From: SAT2750 sp963581185
Lineage (GTDB): Bacteria; Planctomycetota; Planctomycetia; Pirellulales; Pirellulaceae
DNA length: 17,081 nucleotides
Direction: 5' to 3'
Assembly (NCBI GenBank): GCA_963581185.1
Contig: CAUZOB010000104.1
Span: 1 to 17,081 of the forward strand
Below the pieces are notes generated by a model. That model was not told the origin of the DNA and made no database searches. It saw only the letters and a list, made by a program, of their open reading frames with translations. Below, in pieces: positions 1-6,394 of the stretch (positions are counted from its first letter, which is position 1; every line of letters starts with the position of its first letter). The position numbers and the translations under genes are program-made.

Positions 1-102
1 GTCTTTCACCTGCTGGGGTTTGCTCCGCAGACCGATATTCACGACCCCTTTGGTCGGCCGATTCCAGTCAGCCGTGGTCGCGTGATTTCAGAGATCCTTT
101 AG
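1..102 (+). CDS. DUF1501 family protein, C-terminal end (partial)
   Basis: Frame 1 is open from the window edge to a TAG at 100-102 and gives 33 residues. They have the typical end of planctomycete DUF1501 proteins: a hydrophobic H-L-L-G-F stretch, then D-x-F-G-R-P-I-P, a short basic turn and a final I-S-E-I-L. DUF1501 proteins belong to the alkaline phosphatase/sulfatase superfamily and are usually Tat-exported; their substrates are unknown. The metal-site motifs lie upstream of the window. The stop codon overlaps the Shine-Dalgarno of the next gene, so the two are probably co-transcribed. The family assignment rests on a short tail but agrees with the four other DUF1501 sequences in this window. 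Confidence 0.75.
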   Translation, partial: VFHLLGFAPQTDIHDPFGRPIPVSRGRVISEIL

Positions 103-105
103 GAG
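101..105 (+). promoter_or_regulatory. Shine-Dalgarno of the M20 amidohydrolase
   Basis: AGGAG lies 9 bases before the ATG at 115. It overlaps the TAG stop of the upstream DUF1501 gene by two bases. This supports the start at 115 and suggests translational coupling. Confidence 0.7.
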
Positions 106-114
106 ATCGCGGGG

Positions 115-1461
115 ATGGTGTCCAGGACGGAACTCAAGAGCAGAGTCTGCGCCGAGATCGATCGGTCCCGCGAGAGTATTGTCTCGGTCGGCGAGACGAT
201 CATGGATGCTCCCGAATTGGGTTTCAAGGAGTTTTCCACAGCGGATCGCGTCCGCGAGACGTTTGATGAACTGGGAGTCCAGTTCCAGGACGGTCTGGCG
301 ATCACCGGCGTCAAGGGTATTCTCCGGGGCGCCAAGCCGGGCCCAACCATCTGCTTGATGGGAGAATTAGATGCCCTGCAGGTACCCGACCACCCACGCG
401 CCGACCCGCAGACCGGTGCGGCGCACGCCTGCGGCCACAATGCCCAGGTAGCAGGTCTGATGGGAGCGGCGATGGGCCTCGTCCGCTCCGGAGTGTCAGA
501 CGAGTTGGCTGGCAACGTCGTCTTTTTTGCTGTTCCAGCTGAAGAGTACGTGGAGATCGATTACCGGATTGGACTGGTCAAGCGAGCAGAGATTTCATTT
601 CTGACGGGCAAGCAGGAGTTGATTCAGCTGGGGCATTTTGATGATATCGATCTGGCGATCATGATCCATTCGACCAGCCCGGATGTGTCGGATGGCTGCA
701 TGGGATTGGCGCCATCCAGTAACGGCTTTGTGGCCAAGAATATCCGCTTCCTGGGCAAGGCATCGCACGCTGGCGGATCTCCAGACAAGGGCATCAATGC
801 ACTCAATGCGGCCCAGCTTGCACTCAGTGCCATCAATGCCCAGCGAGAGACTTTTCGGGATGAGGACTGCGTGCGGGTGCATCCGATCATTACCAAGGGT
901 GGTGACCTGGTGAACATCGTGCCGGCCGAGGTAACGATGGAGACCTATGTTCGTGCCAAGTCGGCGGATGCTATCCTCGATGCGTCGGCCAAGGTGGACC
1001 GGGCATTGCGTGGTGCAGCGATCGCGATCGGCTGCCGGGTAGAAATTGAAACCGTGCCGGGCAACCTGCCACTGCGAAATGACGACGGCCTGGCAGAGCT
1101 CTTCCGTGAGAATGCAGGCGAACTGTTTGGGTCGGAGAATTACCGCGATTATGGCCATGCGGGCGGGTCCACTGATGCTGGTGACCTGAGTCACATCATG
1201 CCGGTGTTGCACCCGGTGATGACTGGCGGAGCGGGGACACATCACCAGACCGACTGGTGTATTGCCGATCACGACGCCGGCTATGTTGCTCCGGCCAAGA
1301 CGCTGGCAATGATGGCAATTGACCTGCTGGCCGATGACGGTGCGGTTGCCCAGTCGGTGCTGGGAAGTTTCCAGCCGGCACTCTCGAAAGCCGAATACCT
1401 GTCGAGACAGCAGGCGGTCTTCAAGACTGAGATCTTTGGCGCCGATACGTCTGCAGGCTGA
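115..1461 (+). CDS. M20D-family amidohydrolase (metallopeptidase fold)
   Basis: This 448-residue protein is a cytoplasmic, probably dinuclear-metal amidohydrolase of the M20D type (hippurate/N-acyl-amino-acid/aminobenzoyl-glutamate hydrolase relatives). Visible signatures are MGELDAL near residue 82, HACGHN at 104-109 (Cys106 and His108 as expected metal ligands), AEE at 142-144 (the catalytic/ligand Glu pair), His185 in the IMIHS segment, GKASHAGG at 214-221 at the dimerisation/lid domain, and GTHHQTDW near the C-terminus supplying the last His. The length is normal for the family. No signal peptide is seen. The start at 115 is supported by AGGAG nine bases upstream. The gene follows a DUF1501 gene without a gap and converges on the selenoprotein gene, 23 bases away. 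The exact substrate cannot be decided from the sequence. Confidence 0.92.
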   Translation: MVSRTELKSRVCAEIDRSRESIVSVGETIMDAPELGFKEFSTADRVRETFDELGVQFQDGLAITGVKGILRGAKPGPTICLMGELDALQVPDHPRADPQTGAAHACGHNAQVAGLMGAAMGLVRSGVSDELAGNVVFFAVPAEEYVEIDYRIGLVKRAEISFLTGKQELIQLGHFDDIDLAIMIHSTSPDVSDGCMGLAPSSNGFVAKNIRFLGKASHAGGSPDKGINALNAAQLALSAINAQRETFRDEDCVRVHPIITKGGDLVNIVPAEVTMETYVRAKSADAILDASAKVDRALRGAAIAIGCRVEIETVPGNLPLRNDDGLAELFRENAGELFGSENYRDYGHAGGSTDAGDLSHIMPVLHPVMTGGAGTHHQTDWCIADHDAGYVAPAKTLAMMAIDLLADDGAVAQSVLGSFQPALSKAEYLSRQQAVFKTEIFGADTSAG

Positions 1462-1484
1462 AACGTGTGATGTCTCCGATGAGA

Positions 1485-1832
1485 CTATCCAAACAGGTCC
1501 TGGTAGACCTGCTCGTTAAAACCTACCACCAGGGTTTTCCCCTTTCGCAGCACCGGCGCCCGCAGGTTACCGGTCGGGCCGACCATCAACTTTCTCAGCA
1601 ACTCATCGTTAACGCTGTCCGTGCGCAGATTGAGCGTGGTGACACGCGTGCCGCGCATTGAGTGAATAACATTAACCGTCTGGGCCAGGGCGAGTGCATC
1701 GTCGGCACCCAACCTGTCTTTCTTGGCATTCACTTCTTCTCGAGCTGTAATCTCTGCTTTGGCAAGAAACTCTTGCGCCTTGATACAGGTCTGTCAGCCA
1801 GGTCGCTGGTAACTCCAGTCGATTGTCGCCAT
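1485..1832 (-). CDS. ArsC-like thioredoxin-fold selenoprotein (UxxC), TGA read as selenocysteine
   Basis: Read conventionally, only an 82-codon frame with a GTG start (1731-1733) appears. The same frame continues upstream through one TGA (1794-1796) to an ATG at 1830-1832, giving 115 residues. The N-terminus then reads MATIDWSYQRPG-U-QTC followed by IKAQEFLAKAEITAREE, so the TGA occupies the first position of a CxxC-type redox motif at the end of strand 1 of a thioredoxin fold (U13, C16). The later RAPVLRKGKTLVVGFN holds the cis-Pro of ArsC/Spx-like proteins (LRAPVL). Planctomycete and other bacterial relatives are annotated as ArsC family (seleno)proteins, as far as I know. GGAG lies 7 bases before this ATG, the TGA is followed by C (a weak termination context), and a SECIS-like hairpin follows. 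It lies 34 bases downstream of hemH. The role is probably thiol redox; arsenate reduction is not shown. The alternative is a Cys-to-stop mutation or a sequencing error. Confidence 0.82.
1762..1776 (-). promoter_or_regulatory. Candidate bacterial SECIS hairpin
   Basis: On the minus strand, GCAAGA-GTT-TCTTGC forms a perfect 6-bp stem with a GTT triloop. The first loop base, a G, is 24 bases after the TGA at 1794-1796. Published bacterial SECIS descriptions expect a small apical loop with G among its first two bases about 16-37 bases after the UGA, so both loop and distance fit. It lies inside the coding sequence, as bacterial SECIS elements do, and would be bound by SelB. SelB and the other Sec genes are not in this window. 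Confidence 0.68.
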
Positions 1833-1839
1833 CGTGGTA

Positions 1840-1843
1840 CTCC
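1840..1843 (-). promoter_or_regulatory. Shine-Dalgarno deciding the selenoprotein start
   Basis: GGAG on the minus strand lies 7 bases before the ATG at 1832, within the 34-base gap after hemH. It supports initiation upstream of the in-frame TGA and not at the GTG at 1733. Confidence 0.6.
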
Positions 1844-1866
1844 AGTGGTCTGCCGAATCTGCCAGA

Positions 1867-2931
1867 TTAATCAGAGGGTGGACCCGTTGGCTGGCCCGAG
1901 GGACAGCAATCTGCCGGACAGACATCGTGGCCCGGCCCGCGCTCACCGAGGCTGAGTTGATCGCTGCTGGAGATCCGTTCCAGGCTCAAATCACAAATCA
2001 TGCGGATGAACCTGGGGTCGGTGCCAGCGGTCGGGGTCCGTAGCATCCTGATGCCAAGTTGATCGCATTTCTGCTGAGCCTCGGTGTCGAGGTCAAAGAG
2101 GACCTCCATATGATCGGAAGTAAAACCGATTGGACAGACGATCACGTCGGTCGTGTTGCCCTCGCGATGTAGATGGTGAAGATGGTCGCAGATGTCCGGC
2201 TCCAGCCAGGGCTGAGTCGGCGGGCCGCTGCGGCTCTGGTAAACCAGTTGCCAGCGAAGCTGGGGGACTGTCTCCGCAACAAGGCCGCAGGCATCCTCGA
2301 GTTGTGCCTGGTAGGCGCAGCCGTCAGCCATGCCGGTCGGGATGCTGTGTGCTGTATAGACCACCACCGTTGTCGGATGTCGAGAATCGTCAATCTGCTG
2401 GGCCGCCGACTTAAGGCTGTCCCGCATTGGCTCGATAAAGCCAGGATGGTTGTAAAATGTCCGCAGCTTGTCGATCTGCGGAGCGCCGTCACCGACTTCG
2501 CGCCTGGCCTGCTCAATATCACCCAGGTATTGCCGACAGCTCGACCAGGAACTGTAAGCTGAGGTGACGAATGCGAGTGCTCGCTTGATCCCATCATCTC
2601 GCATCTGCCGAAGGGTGTCCGCCAGCATTGGGTGCCAGTTGCGATTGCCCCAGTAAACTGGCAGTTGTAGCCCGGCGGTCGCCAGCTCAGTTTGGAGAGC
2701 AGAAACGAGCGCCCGACAGTTCCCGTTGATAGGGCTCACACCGCCGAAAGCCTGGTAGTGCTCAGCAACTTCTATCATCCGTTCGACCGGTACGTTACGA
2801 CCGCGCAGCACATTCTCAAGGAAGGGAATCACGTCCTCCGGACCCTCCGGGCCACCGAAAGAAATGACCAGCAGCGCGTCATAGTCAGTCTGGATGTCCG
2901 ACATACTGCTGTGGCCGATAGGGAGATGCAT
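1867..2931 (-). CDS. hemH: Ferrochelatase (proto- or coproporphyrin type)
   Basis: This 354-residue ferrochelatase inserts Fe2+ into a porphyrin at or near the end of heme synthesis, at the cytoplasm/membrane face. The N-terminus has LLVISFGGPEGPEDV. The active-site His is in YTAHSIP (His195), the porphyrin/metal region is YQSRSGPPTQPWLEPD (about 231-246), and the catalytic Glu is in FTSDHMEVLFDLD (Glu276). Four cysteines stand out: Cys132 in SSCRQY, and Cys338, Cys342 and Cys343 in the C-terminal VCPADCC. A Cys in the same internal place and a C-terminal Cys cluster bind a [2Fe-2S] cluster in mycobacterial and Caulobacter ferrochelatases, so a cluster is plausible here (inference). The start is uncertain: Met1 (2931) and Met10 (2904) both lack a clear Shine-Dalgarno, and the family alignment begins after Met10. 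The gene is probably cotranscribed with the downstream selenoprotein gene. Sequence alone does not separate HemH from CpfC. Confidence 0.93.
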   Translation of the reverse strand: MHLPIGHSSMSDIQTDYDALLVISFGGPEGPEDVIPFLENVLRGRNVPVERMIEVAEHYQAFGGVSPINGNCRALVSALQTELATAGLQLPVYWGNRNWHPMLADTLRQMRDDGIKRALAFVTSAYSSWSSCRQYLGDIEQARREVGDGAPQIDKLRTFYNHPGFIEPMRDSLKSAAQQIDDSRHPTTVVVYTAHSIPTGMADGCAYQAQLEDACGLVAETVPQLRWQLVYQSRSGPPTQPWLEPDICDHLHHLHREGNTTDVIVCPIGFTSDHMEVLFDLDTEAQQKCDQLGIRMLRTPTAGTDPRFIRMICDLSLERISSSDQLSLGERGPGHDVCPADCCPSGQPTGPPSD

Positions 2932-3150
2932 CAGGTCAAAACGAGGACTGCCGCGTCACAGCGCAGAAAAGTTCTACACGTGGTATAGAAAATCAGCGGC
3001 GAGTTGTCGAGCGTCTGTGGCATAGCGACTGGCGATGATTAATGCAGCCTGGTTCTGCTACAATGCAGTTTACTGCGGAGCCCGGACTTCAGCTGTCGAT
3101 AAATACTTTGAACCAGCTCGCAGTGGATTGAACCAAGAGGCGGCAGGCCA
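2932..3150. promoter_or_regulatory. Divergent intergenic region between hemH and a DUF1501 gene
   Basis: These 219 bases separate two genes transcribed away from each other and must hold both promoters. The best -10-like element for the rightward gene is TACAAT at 3059-3064, with no convincing -35. An octamer TTGAACCA occurs twice (near 3109 and 3127). AAGAGG near 3135-3141 could be the ribosome-binding site for the ATG at 3151. No protein-coding or RNA gene is recognised here. Confidence 0.35.
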
Positions 3151-4506
3151 ATGCCCTCGCAAAAGTTAACTCGTCGTTCCATGCTACAAGTGGGCTATTC
3201 CAGCACGCTTGGCCTGGGGATGGCGTCATTGTTGGAAAGCAGGAAGGCCGCTGCAGCGAGCAAGGCCGCCCAGGAATCCGGCAAGTCAGTGCTGATTATC
3301 TTCCTGACTGGTGCTGCCAGCCATCATGAGACTTTTGACATGAAGCCGGATGCGCCGGCGGAAATCCGCGGCGAGTTCAACGTGACACAGACCAGCGTGC
3401 CGGGATTGCATGTCAGCGAGCACCTCCCGAAGCTGGCCGCCATGGCTGAGAAGTATGCCGTGATTCGGTCATTCACGCACAAGGACAACAATCACTTGAT
3501 GTCGACGCATCATGTGTTGACGGGTCAGAGTCAGCCGGGCGGTTTCTTTGACAAGGTGGCATCACGGACCGATTGGCCCTCCTACTCGTCCGCCCTGGCC
3601 TACTTGAAACCGAGGAACGATGGCGTACCGAGTGGCATTAACCTGCCCACCTTCCTGCTGCAGGGACCACTTACATGGCCGGGCCAACATGCAGGCCTGC
3701 TGGGGCCGAACTACGACCCCTGGCAGATTAGCAGCGACCCGAACAAGGATGACTTCAAAGTCGATAGCCTGGCGCTGGCACCGGGGCTGGATGTCGACCG
3801 AATCAGCAATCGCCATGCTTTGCTCACCAGCTTGAATCAACAACGCGACCGACTCGCCAGTACTGCTGCAGCGCAACGGATGTCGAGTGAGCAGGAGTTG
3901 GCCTATTCCATCCTGACTTCCAGCAAGCTGTCGCAGGCATTCAAGATGCAGCAGGAGTCGAAAGAGATGCGGGACCGTTATGGTCGACACACAACGGGTC
4001 AATCACTCTTGTTGGGCCGACGACTGATCGAGGCCGGTGTGCCGGTTGTGCAGGTCAATATTGGCCGGGTGCAGACCTGGGACAGTCACTCGAATATATT
4101 TCCCACGCTCAAGGATAAGCTGCTGCCCCCGCTGGACCAGGGAGTGTCAGCCTTGCTCGCGGATATGGAAGATCGAGGGCTGCTGGAAGACACCTTTGTG
4201 ATGATGTTCGGTGAGTTTGGACGGACGCCGAAAATCAACAAGACCGCAGGACGAGATCACTGGGGGCCATGCTTCTTTGGCGTCTTCGCTGGCGCTGGCG
4301 TCCAGGGTGGTCAGGTGATTGGTAAGTCCGACAAACATGCCAGCTACCCGGTCGCAAATCCCTACTCGCCAAATGACCTGGGTGCGACCGTCTACCAGGT
4401 GCTCGGTTTGCCCGCCGATGCCGAGGGTATCGATCGCTTTGATCGACCCGTCCGGCTGAATCACGGTACAGCGATCAGGCCCTTGTTCAGTGGCACTACG
4501 AGCTAA
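3151..4506 (+). CDS. Tat-exported DUF1501 family protein
   Basis: This 451-residue member of the DUF1501 family (alkaline phosphatase/sulfatase superfamily, substrate unknown) is predicted to be exported folded. The N-terminus has a twin-arginine signal, TRRSMLQVG (7-15), followed by a weak hydrophobic stretch to about residue 36. The first metal-site strand is IIFLTGAASHHETFD (49-63), a variant of the usual GGPSHLDTFD. It is followed by MKPDAPAEIRGEF. WDSHSN (320-325), GEFGRTP (354-360) and GRDHWGP (367-373) are the family hallmarks. Upstream is an AAGAGG-like ribosome site. No DUF1549/DUF1553 partner lies beside it; instead larC begins only 9 bases after its stop, suggesting cotranscription. 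It shares long blocks with the DUF1501 protein at 15206-16612. Confidence 0.9.
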   Translation: MPSQKLTRRSMLQVGYSSTLGLGMASLLESRKAAAASKAAQESGKSVLIIFLTGAASHHETFDMKPDAPAEIRGEFNVTQTSVPGLHVSEHLPKLAAMAEKYAVIRSFTHKDNNHLMSTHHVLTGQSQPGGFFDKVASRTDWPSYSSALAYLKPRNDGVPSGINLPTFLLQGPLTWPGQHAGLLGPNYDPWQISSDPNKDDFKVDSLALAPGLDVDRISNRHALLTSLNQQRDRLASTAAAQRMSSEQELAYSILTSSKLSQAFKMQQESKEMRDRYGRHTTGQSLLLGRRLIEAGVPVVQVNIGRVQTWDSHSNIFPTLKDKLLPPLDQGVSALLADMEDRGLLEDTFVMMFGEFGRTPKINKTAGRDHWGPCFFGVFAGAGVQGGQVIGKSDKHASYPVANPYSPNDLGATVYQVLGLPADAEGIDRFDRPVRLNHGTAIRPLFSGTTS

Positions 4507-4515
4507 CGACTGACC

Positions 4516-5373
4516 ATGGCTGCCGATCAGGATTTGATGGAAATGGACACGCTGTATCTGGACATCTTCAGTGGTATCAGTGGCGACATGTTCCTCGGCG
4601 CCATGATCGATCTGGGCATTGAATTGCCGGCCCTGGAAACGGAGTTGGCGCGGCTTGGACTGGATGGCTATCAGCTTGAATGTGGTCGCCAGAGCCGGTC
4701 GGGAATCGAGGGAGTCAAGCTGGATGTGCAACTGGATTCCAGCCCAGCGGAAGTTTCAGATCAGCACGATCACAGCCATGACCATCATGATCACCACCAC
4801 GATCATCATGATGCCGGACTCAGCCATGATCACGATCATGCCGAGAGCCGGGATTTTTCCCAGATCAAGGAGATGATTGGCAGCAGTTCGCTGTCCGAGT
4901 GGGTCAAGGAGAAGTCGATTGCGGTGTTTCACCGGATCGCAGTTGCGGAGGGCAAGATCCACGGGCATCCCCCGGACGAGGTCCATTTTCACGAAGTGGG
5001 AGCTGTCGATTCGATCGTTGATATCGTGGGCGCCTGTATTGCTCTGGAGATGCTGGGCAAGCCGCGAGTGCTGGCGGCACCGGTCGTGGAAGGGACTGGC
5101 TGGGTCAACTGTGCCCACGGTCGTTTCCCAGTCCCCACGGCGGCCACGCTCGAGATCCTCGGAGCACGCGGTGTGGAAGTAACGCAGTGCGATGAGCCGC
5201 ACGAATTGGTGACGCCGACGGGAGCCGCTATCCTGGCCGAATTTGCCGAGAGTTTCGCCCTGATGCAGGGTCTGGTTGCTCACAAGATTGGCTACGGACT
5301 GGGTACGCGTGATCACGCCAGTCGGCCGAATGTGCTCAGAGCCGTGCTCGGTGAAGTGGCTGCCGAGGCATGA
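4516..5373 (+). CDS. larC: LarC-type nickel-pincer cofactor protein, LarC1 domain only
   Basis: This 285-residue protein matches the N-terminal (LarC1) part of the cyclometallase LarC, which puts nickel into the pincer nucleotide cofactor of lactate racemase and relatives. Signatures are YLDIFSGISGDMFLGAM (14-30), a His/Asp-rich tract (about 83-108), VHFHEVGAVDSIVDIVG (156-172), FPVPTAATLEIL (204-215), ELVTPTGAAIL (230-240) and GYGLGTRDHASRPNVLRA (259-276). Full LarC is about 400 residues, and its C-terminal LarC2 domain carries the CTP site. Here translation stops right after the LarC1 end, and no LarC2 sequence was found in the other frames downstream before mogA. Some relatives are annotated simply as LarC family nickel insertion proteins. 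The start may be Met8 (4537) or Met10 (4543), since the family begins at about Met10. No larA, larB or larE is present in the window. Confidence 0.85.
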   Translation: MAADQDLMEMDTLYLDIFSGISGDMFLGAMIDLGIELPALETELARLGLDGYQLECGRQSRSGIEGVKLDVQLDSSPAEVSDQHDHSHDHHDHHHDHHDAGLSHDHDHAESRDFSQIKEMIGSSSLSEWVKEKSIAVFHRIAVAEGKIHGHPPDEVHFHEVGAVDSIVDIVGACIALEMLGKPRVLAAPVVEGTGWVNCAHGRFPVPTAATLEILGARGVEVTQCDEPHELVTPTGAAILAEFAESFALMQGLVAHKIGYGLGTRDHASRPNVLRAVLGEVAAEA

Positions 5374-5380
5374 CGACGAG

Positions 5381-5926
5381 CTAGGTCTTCCTGGCGCTGG
5401 GTGGCCGGTAGACCTGGATTCGATTCTCGTTCGTTTCCAGGCTGGGTCCCCCGATTAACTCGATGCAGTACGGAATGGCTGGAAAGACAGCATCCAGGCA
5501 CTCTCCGATTGCGCGGGGCTGACCAGGCAAGTTGACGATCAGTGCGCTGCCACGAATGCCGGCAGTTTGGCGGGAGAGAATCGCCGTGGGCACTTTCTCC
5601 AGCGAGATCTTCCGCATCAGCTCGCCAAAACCGGGCATCATTTTCTCACTCGCCTGCTGGGTCGCTTCCGGAGTCACGTCCCGTGCCGTCGGACCGGTGC
5701 CACCAGTGGTAATGATCAGGCAACAGCCGCTTTGATCGGCCAACTTTACCAGGCTGTCAGCGAGTTGCTCGACGTCATCCGGTACGATCACCGACTCTGG
5801 AGTCCAATCACAGTCGAGCACCTCGTCGAGATAGGCATGGATGGCTGGCCCGCCGCGGTCTTCGTATTCACCACGGCTTGCCCGGTCAGAGACAGTCACG
5901 ATTCCGATGCGAATTTCAGTTGTCAT
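5381..5926 (-). CDS. mogA: Molybdopterin adenylyltransferase (MogA/MoaB family)
   Basis: This 181-residue cytoplasmic enzyme of the MogA/MoaB family adenylates molybdopterin before molybdate insertion. Signatures are IGIVTVSDRASRGEYEDRGGP near the N-terminus (the family's SDR...GEY..R.GP motif), LIITTGGTGPTARDVTPEA (about 70-88, the MPT-binding GGTG loop with its Asp), and NLPGQPRAIGECLDAVFPAIPYC (the PG.P.....CL segment). The size matches MogA of other bacteria. A purine-rich AGAG lies just before the ATG. It converges on larC with only 7 bases between the stops. No other molybdenum cofactor gene is present in the window. MogA and MoaB cannot be separated with certainty by eye. Confidence 0.9.
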   Translation of the reverse strand: MTTEIRIGIVTVSDRASRGEYEDRGGPAIHAYLDEVLDCDWTPESVIVPDDVEQLADSLVKLADQSGCCLIITTGGTGPTARDVTPEATQQASEKMMPGFGELMRKISLEKVPTAILSRQTAGIRGSALIVNLPGQPRAIGECLDAVFPAIPYCIELIGGPSLETNENRIQVYRPPSARKT

Positions 5927-6069
5927 CAGCTCTACTTTCTTTGTGGAGGCTTATCTCACCAGCATGCACGCCGGATTGTGACTGTCAACACGGGCGACGT
6001 GCCAGCTCGGATATTACTCGGCTGCAGAAGCTGCGGTACTTACAAAACACCAGAGGTTTCCCGCAAAGT
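5927..6069. other. Intergenic stretch upstream of mogA
   Basis: No gene is recognised in these 143 bases. The forward frames that cross here are continuations antisense to mogA and show no family motif. The right-hand part (about 6019-6069) could be more decayed DUF1501 sequence, since an LQ-x-TRG-like stretch occurs where a DUF1501 would have its L-x-x-RGLL helix, but the resemblance is too weak to claim. Confidence 0.4.
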
Positions 6070-6346
6070 CATGCACGTACACCGCTGGCCGACAACAAGA
6101 AAGGAAGTGGCCACAATAATCGTGGCTTTACTTTCTGGCTTGCAGGTGGTGGTGTCAAAGATGGCAGGGCCTATGGCAAGACCAACGACACCGGTGCAGT
6201 CGCCGTGAAGAACAAGGGTCACACGCATGACCTGCATGCCACACCTGCTGGGACTCGATCACGAACAGCTAACCTACCGCTATGCCGGTAGGGATTTCCG
6301 ACTCACCGATGTCTTCGGTAACGTCGTGCACGATATCATTGCCTGA
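6070..6346 (+). pseudogene. DUF1501 gene remnant (3' end, frameshifted)
   Basis: Two adjacent frames together encode the C-terminal part of a DUF1501 protein. The first frame (6061 register) reads RTPLADNKKGSG, then HNNRGFTFWLAGGGVKDG, RAYGKTNDTGAVAVKNKG and HTHDLHAT. The second (from 6242) reads HLLGLDHEQLTYRYAG and RDFRLTDVFGNVVHDIIA, then TGA at 6344-6346. Intact relatives read HDLHATLLHLLGLDHE without a break, so about 8 bases appear lost at 6240-6243. The F-G before RTP and the R-D of the GRDH motif also look missing or degraded. Nothing recognisable of the N-terminal two thirds remains upstream. It lies tail to tail with the WD40 gene of the neighbouring operon. Confidence 0.85.
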
Positions 6347-6394
6347 CGATGCGCCGCTCTTCAGATCGGCAATGGCAGCACGAATGGCGCCAGG

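Noticed and set aside
595..1272. A 225-codon open frame on the minus strand
   Set aside because: It lies wholly antisense to the M20 amidohydrolase and has no recognisable motif.
1485..1733. An 82-residue protein starting at the GTG at 1731-1733
   Set aside because: The GTG encodes an internal Val in the longer reading; starting there loses strand 1 and the redox motif, while a well-placed ribosome site and ATG exist upstream of the TGA.
4764..4848. Repetitive GATCAC/CATGAC-like DNA
   Set aside because: It simply encodes the His/Asp-rich loop of LarC with mixed codons; no repeat array or CRISPR-like spacing is present.
5374..5500. LarC2 reached by a ribosomal frameshift after the larC stop
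   Set aside because: I translated the plus-strand frames after the stop and saw none of the LarC2 N-terminal pattern (LETNLDDM-like). The stretch is the 3' end of mogA in antisense.
5567..6208. A 213-codon plus-strand frame covering most of mogA and the gap
   Set aside because: Most of it is antisense to mogA, and its right end is out of frame with the DUF1501 remnant. Not a gene.
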